Assembly (NCBI RefSeq): GCF_000970085.1
Contig: NZ_CP009506.1
Coordinates: forward strand, 1,984,001-2,048,000
DNA: 64,000 bases
Origin: Methanosarcina siciliae T4/M
Lineage (GTDB): Archaea; Halobacteriota; Methanosarcinia; Methanosarcinales; Methanosarcinaceae
Direction of reading: 5' to 3'
The notes below the pieces were generated by a model. It searched no databases. It was given only the letters and a program-made list of their open reading frames with translations, and was not told the DNA's origin. Of the stretch, positions 16,579 to 25,313 are shown piece by piece. Position numbers and translations under genes: made by a program. Numbering within the stretch: the stretch's first letter is position 1; the number at the start of each line of letters is the position of its first letter.

Positions 16579-16769
16579 ACTTATTAAATGTTTTTACAAC
16601 ATGAACTGTAATTGAATAATCGTTAATCATAACTAACCAAAACGAAAAAACAATTAATGTGTTACATTAATTAGTAAAACTAAACCCTTGGAATTTGATA
16701 GTTTACGTCAACAAATAAATTACCATCTTGGAATTTAGTTATACAAACTTTTCCTGTGGAAGAAAACAA

Positions 16770-17549
16770 TTAAGCCTCATTTGATATACTTAGTAGTTTA
16801 TTGCATTGACCTTCTAATATGATAAGAGCTTGTCTTGTTGCTTCTAATCTTTTCCAACGACAGTCCATTCCTGGACGCACATCTTCAATTAATAGTTTAA
16901 GCGGTTCTAAATGATATGTAAAGTTAGGATCATCTAACTTTTTGAGGAAATCTGAATAGTTTATACAGTGGTACTTGTCGCTTTCACTAGTAACAGTAAA
17001 TAATTCACCAATTACTTTTTGCTGTAATCTAAATACTTGAGTGTCTTTGCCTGCACAATGTTCTTCCTGAGGAAATCGGCCAAGAGCACCTTCAACCAAC
17101 CTTATGGCTTTAAAGAAATCATCTTTTTCCTTTTGGGATTCAAATAATTCGAAGTTCAATTTATTCTTAAGCATTTGAATCCAAGCAAAATACTGACCAA
17201 ACAGAAAAATAGTGCTATTCATAAAATAATCATAAGAAATTGCCCAATTCGGATTAACTTGTTCATTGCAATTTTTACTTAGAGCAAGATATCCTTCATA
17301 ATCTAATATGTTCTTCAATCTGCCCTTTAGATCAATAACTGTTAGCAAGATAGGATTTGCCCAACTTGTAACTTCTTGTCGTATTCGCTCCCTTTTTTCA
17401 CGTTCTTCCACTATTCTCACATTATCAAGCATTTCTCGGCGTTTTACAAAACGATAAGTCAACCAACTTATGATAAATGCTGAGAAATTTCCTAAGAAAA
17501 ATGATGTTAATGGACCCTGTTCAGTAAAATATTGGTTGAACAAGTTCAT
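16770..17549 (-). CDS. Membrane-anchored protein of unknown function, casposon cargo
   Basis: A 259-aa protein. One N-terminal hydrophobic segment (TSFFLGNFSAFIISWLTYRF) is followed by a basic stretch and a long, probably cytoplasmic helical region. No enzyme motif is recognised. GGAGGT abuts the ATG directly, an unusually short spacing that could lower translation. It may work with the small membrane protein downstream. Confidence 0.65.
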   Translation of the reverse strand: MNLFNQYFTEQGPLTSFFLGNFSAFIISWLTYRFVKRREMLDNVRIVEEREKRERIRQEVTSWANPILLTVIDLKGRLKNILDYEGYLALSKNCNEQVNPNWAISYDYFMNSTIFLFGQYFAWIQMLKNKLNFELFESQKEKDDFFKAIRLVEGALGRFPQEEHCAGKDTQVFRLQQKVIGELFTVTSESDKYHCINYSDFLKKLDDPNFTYHLEPLKLLIEDVRPGMDCRWKRLEATRQALIILEGQCNKLLSISNEA

Positions 17550-18000
17550 ACCTCCTTGTAATAATATTATATTAGCTCAGTATAAAAGAGAGCCTGTTTC
17601 AAAAATCCTAGTTTTTCTTTTTTTGGCTAAAATGGAATAACAATAAAAGTTCTACTTGACTAGGTTTTACTAGACCAGATATTCGTTAAGTGATGTAAGA
17701 GCGGGTTTTGAAACAAACTTATCATAAAAATTTAATTTGTTAAACCGAATCTATAGAAATAGGGTGATTTTTTTAGTGAGCAACTTTCAAAAAATATGGG
17801 CTATTCGTAACTTTTGCATTAGAACATAAAAATTATTGATTATTTGATTTTTTATAAGTAATATATAGATTTTTAGCACTAAAACATTTCCAAAAATATA
17901 CTATTGAAGATTATCAACTTGGACAAAAAATAGAAATATTTATTAAGCTGGTTTTATGAAAACGTTGATTTTTAGTTAGGGCAACTTTTGAAACTAAAAC
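17550..18000. other. AT-rich right arm of the casposon
   Basis: No credible gene. TGTTTCAAAA near 17595 is repeated inverted (TTTTGAAACA) near 17706, a weak sign of a MITE-like relic. Confidence 0.45.
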
Positions 18001-18054
18001 GGTTGTGCATTATCTTCACAATAGCGTTGCGTTTTTTCAAGTTACCTATATCCC
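18001..18054 (-). repeat. Casposon right terminal inverted repeat
   Basis: Runs from GGTTGTGCATTATC to TTACCTATATCCC and is the inverted partner of 7216-7269. Confidence 0.88.
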
Positions 18055-18068
18055 CCTCATTTAGTGCG
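18055..18068. repeat. 14-bp target-site duplication, right copy
   Basis: CCTCATTTAGTGCG, identical to 7202-7215. Read on the minus strand it starts with CGCA, the last bases of the adjoining tRNA-like sequence, so integration was at a tRNA 3' end. Confidence 0.85.
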
Positions 18069-18119
18069 AGGGATGGAATTCGAACCCGCTAAATCTCTAT
18101 TTCAGATCCCGAGGCTTGT
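18065..18119 (-). pseudogene. 3' end of a tRNA-Leu-like gene (probable remnant, casposon target)
   Basis: On the minus strand the sequence has a T-arm-like GCGGGTTCGAATTCC followed by ATCCCTCGCA, as at the 3' end of an archaeal tRNA-Leu. A variable-arm-like hairpin (ATCT...AGAT) precedes it. The T-stem has two poor pairs, and upstream I could not fit an anticodon stem or a GCGAGGG acceptor strand. I therefore call it a degraded or 3'-only copy. Confidence 0.5.
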
Positions 18120-18938
18120 AAAAAGGAGGTTTGCCGAATTTTCCAGTCTCTCAAGTCTATTGCAGCAAGCTCACATAAACAAAAAGAACGAGTTTGTGTT
18201 ATCTGTTTATTTACTCATCTTTCAAACATAGAGTGAAAACGCAATCATGCGACTGTGTAACTATAAATTTTATAAATAACTGGTTCTATTGATAGCGAAT
18301 TCTCATGACTTTTGTATATTTTTATGTTTTAAATTCGATATGAGTAGAGCCCACGCTACTTTACAATATTTTAAAGTTGGTAATACATTTCAAGTTCAAA
18401 TCACTGGCATTTTTGTAGTAATTTATCATATATTCTGGCAATTTAGCAGAGTTATTAGTGCCAATATGTCCCAAATTTTAAGTCAATTGTCCTAAATCCT
18501 TCTTTCGGCAGGTAACTTGTTTTTTTCGGAATATTTTTACTGATAGCGTTTTTGCTGAAAAATACATTATATCTGATACTAAACATTATTGCAAAAATGG
18601 TTCATTGTTTATATATGCCGTGAGATCTGAGTTATATGTTAACCAGTTTTAAACCAATTACAGATTTATAGGATGAATGGAAAACACAATCAGTAAAAAT
18701 GCTCAAAATCTAATGTCGACCTGCCGAATGTAGGCTAAATAGGAACAAAGCAATGAATTTAACCTCATCCAAACATAGCAAATATTTTCATTTAATGATC
18801 AGTAGGACCAGTTTTCTAATTATCGAATATTAGGTACTACGATTTTCGATAACGTGAGACCCATTCACCCAACATCTTTGAAAGATCAGTTTTAGTATTG
18901 TTATTACCAGTATTGTGTAACTATAACTATCTATTTTC
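18120..18938. other. Intergenic region with IS debris
   Basis: No credible gene. AT-rich with several short frames lacking ribosome binding sites. It includes the inverted repeat at 18502-18566 described separately. Confidence 0.5.
18502..18566 (-). repeat. Inverted copy of the junction downstream of the IS256 relic
   Basis: About 65 bp matching the reverse complement of 23445-23509 with a few mismatches (shared CTTTCGGCAGGTAACTTG and AATATTTTTACTGATAG). The 5-kb block between the two copies is thus flanked by inverted relics. Confidence 0.7.
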
Positions 18939-19142
18939 TCACTCAAAAATTCCCAGTTCCTTCATAAGTTCTTCCGAATACTCAGTCACTGCCCCCGGTT
19001 TTGATGCAATATAAGTCCCAAGCATGCTGGCAACTGAAGCTGCATTTGAAACTCCGTACCCTGAAAGATAGCATAAAGGAATCCGGCAGAAAAAGCATCT
19101 CCTGCCCCTACAGTATCTGCAACTTCTACGGGTGTGATTTTT
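18939..19142 (-). pseudogene. Truncated copy of the 3' end of the pfkB sugar kinase gene
   Basis: On the minus strand this encodes the last ~65 residues of a PfkB kinase (VGAGDAFSAGF-type motif, then a YSEELMKELGIFE end), about 85% identical in DNA to the 3' end of the intact gene at 19967. Everything upstream is missing and replaced by a GNAT gene. It is a relic of a duplication. Confidence 0.8.
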
Positions 19143-19584
19143 TAAGGAGAGGCTTTTTACTTAGAAGAAAATGGGTTTCCGTATCTCCGACTTTTTCAAA
19201 CCCAAGTTTGTTGTAGAATTTTTGAGCTATATAATTTACTTTCAATACCCTGAGAGTTACTTCTTTTTTTGCCTTTTGAGCATCGACGATAATATCTGAA
19301 AAAATTAAAGTTCCTATTCCTTTACTCTGATATTCTGGCAGTATTAGAATCTCATCAATAATAATGGATGTTTCATTTCTACTGAAAGCAAAAGTGCCAA
19401 CATTTTTGTCCTTTACAACGATAATTTGGTGTTCTATAGCTTTGAGTTCCCTGCTGAAAAAAAGTCTTTGAACATCTTCATCCCAGCTACCCCACGTTTT
19501 TATTACATAATCTTTCATGGTAGTCTTTTTCAAGTCATAAATAAAATCATAGTCTTCCTGCGTTGCTTTTCTTAAACTATACAT
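19126..19584 (-). CDS. GNAT family N-acetyltransferase
   Basis: A 152-aa protein with the GNAT core: central strands, the acetyl-CoA loop QSKGIGTLIF, and a C-terminal NYIAQKFYNKLGFEKVG. The ATG at 19584 follows AAGGGGTGAA. Its last five residues (KKSHP) and stop are read from the pfkB relic, so the gene was joined to that fragment by a rearrangement. Substrate unknown. Confidence 0.85.
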   Translation of the reverse strand: MYSLRKATQEDYDFIYDLKKTTMKDYVIKTWGSWDEDVQRLFFSRELKAIEHQIIVVKDKNVGTFAFSRNETSIIIDEILILPEYQSKGIGTLIFSDIIVDAQKAKKEVTLRVLKVNYIAQKFYNKLGFEKVGDTETHFLLSKKPLLKKSHP

Positions 19585-19966
19585 GTATTCACCCCTTCCT
19601 AGCTGGCATGTGGCCGGAAGAATAAAACCTTGTCAGAAGAATAAACTCTGATCGGAAGAATAAATCAGAAAACCGGCTGGTATTTAGTCGTCTCACTGAT
19701 AATCTTATGAAATCACGAGAACATAACCTCAAATTTTCAGTTTGGAAACTAAGTATTTCTAACAACGAAAACTGTTGAACTTATATTTGAATCTTTTTAA
19801 GTCGGGATTTCAGCTCAAAATTGGAAGCTTTTGGACATCTTATAAGGCTTGTTAGCGAAAACCAGGCTTTGGCCGTTGAAGCTCTGAATACGAATGGTTT
19901 GGAAAAACAGTTTTGAAAACAGGGCAGTTTGAACCGTCTTCCAGGCCTTATGGGGTTGTGGATACC
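19585..19966. other. Intergenic region between the GNAT and PfkB genes
   Basis: No gene seen. GAAGAATAAA occurs three times near 19617-19665. Some stretches near 19860-19930 look like eroded coding DNA without an open frame. Confidence 0.4.
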
Positions 19967-20857
19967 TTAAGTCCTCAATTTCTCCCTAAGTTCTTCCGAA
20001 TACTCCGGCACCGACCCCGGTTTTGATGCAACATAAGTCCCGAGCATGCTGGCGACTGATGCGGCTTTTGAAACTCCGTACCCTGAAAGAAAGGTATACA
20101 GGAATCCGGCAGAAAAAGCATCCCCTGCTCCTACGGTATCTGCAACTTCTACGGGTGTGGTTTTTATTTCCTCATAGACTCCATCCTGATAGACAGCTGC
20201 TCCCTCAGGTCCTTTTGTTATGCAGATTACGGAGATTTTCGGGTACTTATCCGTAAGCAGGCGGCAGAGAGTTCTACAGGTATACGTGGTGCCGAAAAGC
20301 ATACCGGAAATTTGTGCTGCCTCTCCTTCATTCATTTTGAGGATTGTGCAGTGCTCAAGGGAAGATAAGATCCATTCCTTTCTGTAAAATCCGGCTCTCA
20401 GGTTTACATCGTAGAAAAAGTGTTTTGCCTTTATTTCCGGGAGCAGCCTTTTCAGCGTCTTCCTGTTTTCTTCCGACCTCTGGGCAAGGGTCCCGAAACA
20501 GAAAACGTCCCACTCTTCAGCTGTAAGGGCTTCAAATTCTCTTTCATCCGGGGTAATCGCGTCCCAGGCTACGCCTTCATTGATTGTGAAAATGGGGATT
20601 CCTTCGGCTTGCAGTTCTACGGTTACGGTTCCTGTCGGCCTCTTTTCGTCGATCAGGATGTACGAAGTGTCAACTCCCATCTCTTCAGCCCTTGAAAGCA
20701 GAATTTTGCCAAGCTCGTCCTTTCCGACTGCGGTGAGTACAGCCGGTTTTGCTCCCAGTTTTGCGAGGTGGGCTGCAAGGTTAAGAGGGGCACCTCCGAG
20801 ATGGGCGGTGCTTTTGATGATATCAAAAAGGGCTTCTCCGAAGGTGAGAGCTTTCAT
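19967..20857 (-). CDS. PfkB family sugar kinase (fructokinase-like)
   Basis: About 296 aa from ATG 20857 (MKALTFGEALFDII). The open frame extends to 20926, but the extra residues come from a 15-bp triplication (QNRKV repeats) and are doubtful. Family signatures are GGAPLNLAAHLAKLG near the N-terminus (substrate lid region) and DTVGAGDAFSAGF near the C-terminus (ATP/anion-hole motif with catalytic Asp). It should phosphorylate fructose or a similar sugar with ATP. A partial copy lies at 18939-19142. Confidence 0.88.
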   Translation of the reverse strand: MKALTFGEALFDIIKSTAHLGGAPLNLAAHLAKLGAKPAVLTAVGKDELGKILLSRAEEMGVDTSYILIDEKRPTGTVTVELQAEGIPIFTINEGVAWDAITPDEREFEALTAEEWDVFCFGTLAQRSEENRKTLKRLLPEIKAKHFFYDVNLRAGFYRKEWILSSLEHCTILKMNEGEAAQISGMLFGTTYTCRTLCRLLTDKYPKISVICITKGPEGAAVYQDGVYEEIKTTPVEVADTVGAGDAFSAGFLYTFLSGYGVSKAASVASMLGTYVASKPGSVPEYSEELREKLRT

Positions 20858-20949
20858 ATTATTAACTGGTTTTACAGCTTTATTTCTGTTTTGCACTTTT
20901 CTGTTTTGCACTTTTCTGTTTTGCATTTTCGGATACAGGTTCTTTTGCT

Positions 20950-22842
20950 TCAGATATTTTTGCGCTTTAAGGTGAACACTCCCGCAAGCAGCGCCAGAAG
21001 AGCAAATAAAGTTCCGGGGCCCGGACTTTCGGGGTTCTGAGCATCAGCTTCTCCTTTCAGGCCGACGGTGTCCTGTCCGTCCTGCGGGAATTGCTGGGCT
21101 TTGTCCTGATTTGCCTCCTGGTTCTGTCCGGTTTGCACCGTACCCTGCTTTGAGACTGAGATGAAGCCTGTGTCAGGTACCCTGTCGTAAATCGTTCTTC
21201 CGAATTTGTCGGGGTCGATGTGAACCTGGCCGATTCCGGTCTTTACTTCGTCTCCTGAAAGCCATTCCCTGCTCTGGTCGGTAAGGGGGATGTCGGCTTT
21301 GCTTGGCACAAGAGCCGTTTCAACGTAGATGTCCATATTGCCTTCATCTTGCAGGAAGTCAAGGGGAATGCTCAGGTACATACGGTTTCCTTTCATGCTG
21401 ATCAGATGCCCGGCACCCCTTACGCCGTAAGTCCCGTCCACGTCCCCGAAAATGTCCGCATCCAGTTTTCCGTTGTAAAGGGAGTACACGAGCATATATT
21501 CGGGAAGGGGAGTTACCCCCTGGTCGGTATCGAAAAATATGGTAGTAATCGCCCCGTCGTCAAGTTCTAGTTCGGAGTATTCAATTGTCAGCAGCATGAT
21601 ATTGTCTGAGTATCCTGCTTCAACCAGGGTGAGGTCGTCTCCGTCATAGCCAAAGCCTGTAGAGTCCCCGGCAGGATCGTTGATCTCTAGGGGATTTTCG
21701 GTATATGTCAGCAGGGGACTTAAGCTTCCGGTCCCGGTATCCAGCGCTCCTTTCCCAAAGTCAGGGACCTGTTCCATTTCTCCGGAAAGAGACCCATCGA
21801 CCGTAAAGGAGTCAACAACGAGGTTAACTTTGCCGTCATCATAACCTAGAAGCCCTAAAGGAAGCCTCAGAAATACCTGGTTTCCGGAGGGTATGAACAT
21901 TGCGTCGTTGTAGGGTACACCCAGGGAAATACCTCCTGTTTCCGTATATCCTATCCGGGTCAGGTCTGATTCTTCATTTTTTATCTTCAGGCTCGCATCC
22001 GTACCCAGCATGGGACCGATAGTATAATCAATGCGGTAATCTATTCCAAAAGAAGGAGGTGCCTGTTCCGTATTAGTAAAGCCTGTTGCTATATTCTGGT
22101 CCGAATCGATGAAAATCCAGCCGTTTATGTCTTCTCCGTAAAAGCCGCTTCCGGACTCAACATCATTCTCATAAGTTAACAGCAGGTCAAGGACTCCATC
22201 ATGTGCCATGATATCAATCTCTGTAATGTCCGCACCCTCAGAATCCCCTGCTTGATCCTGAAAACTTCCATCAAGACTCCCTGTCAGGCCTGGAATGCTA
22301 AGTTCTCCTGTTTTTGTGTTCAGGACTCCATAATCAGGCGCCCGGTCAAAAAAGAGAGCTTTTATAAGTTCGGAATGGCTGGTAACAAAAAGATCCATGT
22401 CCCCATCGTCGTTTCCAAGCATACTGAGAGGAAGCGTAATAAATAATTTGTTTCCGGAAATAGAAAGTGTGGTTTCGCTTACAGGATCGTCGTTTAATTC
22501 AGCAGAGATAATCGGGTCGGAATAAATTATGCTCATAACACTGAAGGTGTAAACGTAGTCTGCCCCTATCCCTTTATTGTACCCTGTCCCGGAGTTTTTA
22601 TCGGTATCAATAAAAACTGCCCCTGAACAGTCTTTTCCCTCGAGGCTTTCTGCAAAGCTGATTTCGGCATAAAGATAACCGTCTCTGACCTCACAGGCAA
22701 GCTCTGTAATATCAGGATAAGCAAAATCCCCCATCGGATCCGTTACACCTGCAGCCTGAACCGAAGCTGAGCCTTGAATTAAAAACAGAAGTGAAAATGC
22801 AAAAAGTACATAATTTTTTGTCCGGTAAGCTCTCATTTTCAA
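20950..22842 (-). CDS. Exported surface protein with three repeats and a PGF-CTERM-like anchor
   Basis: A 630-aa protein with a signal peptide (FAFSLLFLIQGSASVQA), three units of about 190 residues that open with DPxGDxxYxDITE and contain IDTDxNxxTG and LPLxxLGxDDG, and a C-terminal SPGPG-hydrophobic segment-KRK. The C-terminus resembles archaeosortase-processed PGF-CTERM signals. Acidic DTD/DDG motifs suggest calcium binding. It probably sits on the S-layer; function unknown. Confidence 0.8.
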   Translation of the reverse strand: MKMRAYRTKNYVLFAFSLLFLIQGSASVQAAGVTDPMGDFAYPDITELACEVRDGYLYAEISFAESLEGKDCSGAVFIDTDKNSGTGYNKGIGADYVYTFSVMSIIYSDPIISAELNDDPVSETTLSISGNKLFITLPLSMLGNDDGDMDLFVTSHSELIKALFFDRAPDYGVLNTKTGELSIPGLTGSLDGSFQDQAGDSEGADITEIDIMAHDGVLDLLLTYENDVESGSGFYGEDINGWIFIDSDQNIATGFTNTEQAPPSFGIDYRIDYTIGPMLGTDASLKIKNEESDLTRIGYTETGGISLGVPYNDAMFIPSGNQVFLRLPLGLLGYDDGKVNLVVDSFTVDGSLSGEMEQVPDFGKGALDTGTGSLSPLLTYTENPLEINDPAGDSTGFGYDGDDLTLVEAGYSDNIMLLTIEYSELELDDGAITTIFFDTDQGVTPLPEYMLVYSLYNGKLDADIFGDVDGTYGVRGAGHLISMKGNRMYLSIPLDFLQDEGNMDIYVETALVPSKADIPLTDQSREWLSGDEVKTGIGQVHIDPDKFGRTIYDRVPDTGFISVSKQGTVQTGQNQEANQDKAQQFPQDGQDTVGLKGEADAQNPESPGPGTLFALLALLAGVFTLKRKNI

Positions 22843-22991
22843 CCCTCATTATCTCTTACTTCATATTTTCCGATTTACTGCTATTATTGATATTTGTAAA
22901 ATTTAGCCGTGGTTAAAATTTACTTTTCCGTACAATTTTTCCTACTTTACGCACTATTTTGGCAGTGTACCAAAAGTTCTGTAAAATATGA

Positions 22992-23044
22992 TTGACTCTA
23001 TATCCTTTTTTTTCACCACAAAAAAACAGGATACAGAGTCAATG
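22992..23044. promoter_or_regulatory. Hairpin overlapping the start of the IS256 relic
   Basis: ATTGACTCTATATCC pairs with GGATACAGAGTCAAT, 15 bp with one G-T pair, and the second arm runs into the ATG of the transposase relic. Such structures at IS ends can limit transposase translation. Confidence 0.55.
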
Positions 23045-23475
23045 GTAGATTTATTCTCACTCATAAAAGATTATCTTGTCGATCAGGAAGGTAGAATTCG
23101 CCAGTTAATTACGTGGTTTTTAAACGTTTTAATGGAGGAGGAAGCCCTCCTCGAAGTCTCCTGACCAAGTATGGTGAACTTGAATTATTAAAGCCTCAAT
23201 TCCGTGAGTTTCCCTTTGAAACTCAGGTATTTGAGAAATATTCCAGAGTTGAAACGGCTATCTTATCCGCTGTAGCGGAATCTTACCTGCAGGGTGTTTC
23301 TACCCGAAGGGTGGATAAGATCATGACTTCGTTTGGAATTAAAGGAATATCAACCTCTTCAGTTTTCAGGATTACAAAAGAGCTTGATGGAAAAGTTTCT
23401 GAATTCCTGTCAAAGCCAATAGAGCACGAAATTCCTTATCGTATGCGTGTTTTTCAGCAAAAACACTATCAGTAA
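23042..23475 (+). pseudogene. IS256-family (Mutator-like) transposase, broken N-terminal fragment
   Basis: An ATG at 23042 opens MVDLFSLIKDYLVDQEGR and runs into a stop near 23163. The reading continues in another frame with TKYGELELLKPQFREFPFE and VAESYLQGVSTRRVDKIM, typical of the N-terminal third of IS256 transposases. A frameshift or internal deletion joins the two, and the catalytic DDE region is absent. Confidence 0.8.
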
Positions 23476-23509
23476 AAATATTCTGAAAAAACAAGTTACC
23501 TGCCGAAAG
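23445..23509 (+). repeat. Partner of the inverted repeat at 18502-18566
   Basis: It covers the end of the transposase relic and the following CTGATAG/CAAGTTACCTGCCGAAAG type sequence (as read on either strand). The same junction occurs inverted 5 kb to the left. Confidence 0.65.
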
Positions 23510-23578
23510 CAGTTTATAAGGTTTGAGCAGTTTGTAAGGTTTGGTTAGTGTTTACTATTTATCAATTAATGTGTTCAG

Positions 23579-24223
23579 TTAATTAATGTGTTCAGTTACA
23601 ATTGCGTGGTCAATAGTTTCCTGCCGAGAGGGGACGGAAATAATTTTTGTAGCATCAGTTACCATTCCCTCTGATCCTTTATTATTTATTTTTTTAGCAG
23701 GAACGCCTGCTATTGAAATCCCTTTTTCATAAAAGGATTTATTGACTACGGAATTTGCCCCTATTGCAATATGATCTGCAATTTCAATATTTCCAAAGAT
23801 TTTGGCTCCAGGACCGATATATACATCGTTTCCTATTTTTGGTGCTAGAAAATCGTATTCTCTGCCAGATCCTATATTGGTGCAGGCGTGTATTCTGCAG
23901 TTCTCTCCAACTCTGGCATCTTTATTTACAACAATTGTTCCTCTATGAGCTATGCATAATCCTGGCCCAAAAACATTTAGCGGAATGCTGTATCCGAAAT
24001 GGATGCTCATTCTATGCAATCTAAATAATACATAGTTCAAATATAGTTTATGAAGAAAGGATTTTTGGCAGTTATTATAATACTCGGCCTTTCTTAATAA
24101 CCTCTGAAATTTCCATATATCATCGCCAATTAATTTAGGTTTTTTATAGTTTTTTCCTAAAGCTATTCTGTCTGCTTCAAGATATAAATCATAATCTTTT
24201 TTTGATTTAATGGTAATAGGTAT
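23579..24223 (-). CDS. Hexapeptide-repeat acetyltransferase (serine O-acetyltransferase-like), start unclear
   Basis: A left-handed beta-helix acyltransferase: GENCRIHACTNIGSG, IGNDVYIGPGAKIFGN, IADHIAIGANSVVNKSF, then AGVPAKKI. A conventional start search gives only a TTG at 24040. The frame is open back to about 24223 and the extra 61 residues (ending KLYLNYVLFRLHRM) look like real N-terminal helical sequence of this family (SKKDYDLYLEADRIALGK). No ATG, GTG or TTG lies at that end; GGG-ATA-CCT follows a stop directly. Either the start is non-standard or a small frameshift destroyed it. Substrate is probably serine or a sugar. Confidence 0.7.
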   Translation of the reverse strand: MPITIKSKKDYDLYLEADRIALGKNYKKPKLIGDDIWKFQRLLRKAEYYNNCQKSFLHKLYLNYVLFRLHRMSIHFGYSIPLNVFGPGLCIAHRGTIVVNKDARVGENCRIHACTNIGSGREYDFLAPKIGNDVYIGPGAKIFGNIEIADHIAIGANSVVNKSFYEKGISIAGVPAKKINNKGSEGMVTDATKIISVPSRQETIDHAIVTEHIN

Positions 24224-24229
24224 CCCTCA

Positions 24230-24608
24230 CTCATGATTATTGGTACAGCTTGAAGTCTTACGCTGCTTTCTCAGTTAACTAAATAAGCTCAAATGTAAAA
24301 ATCGAAATAATGCTTAAATCCATTTTAGTCTCACTCATTGAGAATTCTAATATCTTTTATACAAATCCGTAATAAATATTCAATCTAGTATGTGTGATTT
24401 AATTAAGACTGAAATATTGGCAAATTATTCTTATTTTCTATGGCGTGGAAACCACCTTTTTGAGGACTGTCTCTCAGTTTGCAGTTTCTATCAACTAATC
24501 TTTATGATTATGCATTCAAATTTTGGTCAATGTTTGTGTGTTATATGAGTAACTACATATAAGTATTTTTACAATAGATTATTTGTTTAAAACCTTTATA
24601 AAATATAT
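24230..24608. other. AT-rich intergenic stretch
   Basis: No gene seen; no clear RNA structure. Confidence 0.4.
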
Positions 24609-24827
24609 TTATATATTGAGCTCATCCCAAATCTTCTTTTTCTTTCTATTTCTTGTGTTTACTGGTATGTTGGACTTTATTCCTCTTTTCCTGTTATAGT
24701 TTCTAATTTTAACTGTGTCATACATTCCATCAGCTGTCACTTTGGAAGGCCTGTTTACAGACCTTCCTTCAGGTCTCTTATAATCCGTTGTAACAACATA
24801 CAAAGTTTCATTCATTAATTTCCTCAT
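24609..24827 (-). pseudogene. Fragment of a DDE transposase (IS5/IS4-like)
   Basis: 72 residues with VTADGMYDTVKIRNYNRKRG and IKSNIPVNTRNRKKK, the area around the second catalytic Asp of IS5/IS4-type transposases. Both ends of the protein are missing. Confidence 0.6.
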
Positions 24828-25313
24828 ATTCGAACGAGGTCTTCTTGTATGTGGTTTCTATAGAGGAAGGTAATGTTCTATGAATTCCCATAGAACAACA
24901 TCTATCTCATGGGAATACATGGTTCTAAAATTATAATTTCAATTGGATATTTATTTTGGGATAGACTCATTATATAACCCCGATCTCAAGGTCAAAACAT
25001 GCTAATCGGAAGCAGGGTTTGACAGCCTTGAAAATTCTCAAGGCCAGCATAGCCATGCTTCCGGCACAAGAAGGGTTCAAAACTGTTTGGGAGGACTAGT
25101 TTGAACTCCAAAAGCTAATTTTGATAACTTCTTTATAAGTTTTCTGTCCATAGTCTCTAACAATCAGGATTAAGGAATAGTTACATGCCTGAAATAAGCC
25201 AGTAAAAAATCAGTTAGAGATATCTGGAGGAAACTACATGTAGAACATTCCAGAAGTGATCGACCTTATACCTGCTTCAACCCGATGCAACGAAGGAAGA
25301 GAAAAAAAGAGTT
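24828..25313. other. Intergenic stretch with a promoter-like repeat copy
   Basis: No gene. It has a short hairpin (CCTTGAAAATTCTCAAGG near 25035) and one copy of the 36-bp shared element at 25131-25166. Confidence 0.45.
25131..25166 (-). promoter_or_regulatory. Shared 36-bp promoter-like element, copy 1
   Basis: Identical over 36 bp to 28320-28355. On the minus strand it reads TGATTGTTAGAGACTATGG followed by AAAACTTATAAAG, a TATA-box-like sequence. No intact gene follows in that direction, so the original target may be lost. Confidence 0.6.

Larger units (their letters stand above)
7216..18054. mobile_element. Complete casposon, family 2 type, with STAND cargo
   Basis: About 10.8 kb bounded by 54-bp inverted repeats and 14-bp direct repeats. 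It encodes a Cas1-type casposase, its winged-helix partner, an RHH protein, an HNH nuclease and a family B DNA polymerase. This is the known gene set of casposons, self-synthesising transposons that integrate with Cas1 and share ancestry with CRISPR adaptation modules. Cargo consists of a STAND-TPR ATPase and two small membrane proteins. All core frames look intact and the ends are well matched, so it may be functional. It sits at the 3' end of a tRNA-Leu-like sequence. Confidence 0.92.

Noticed and set aside
18289..18495. 68-codon ORF downstream of the casposon
   Set aside because: AT-rich, no binding site, no protein pattern.
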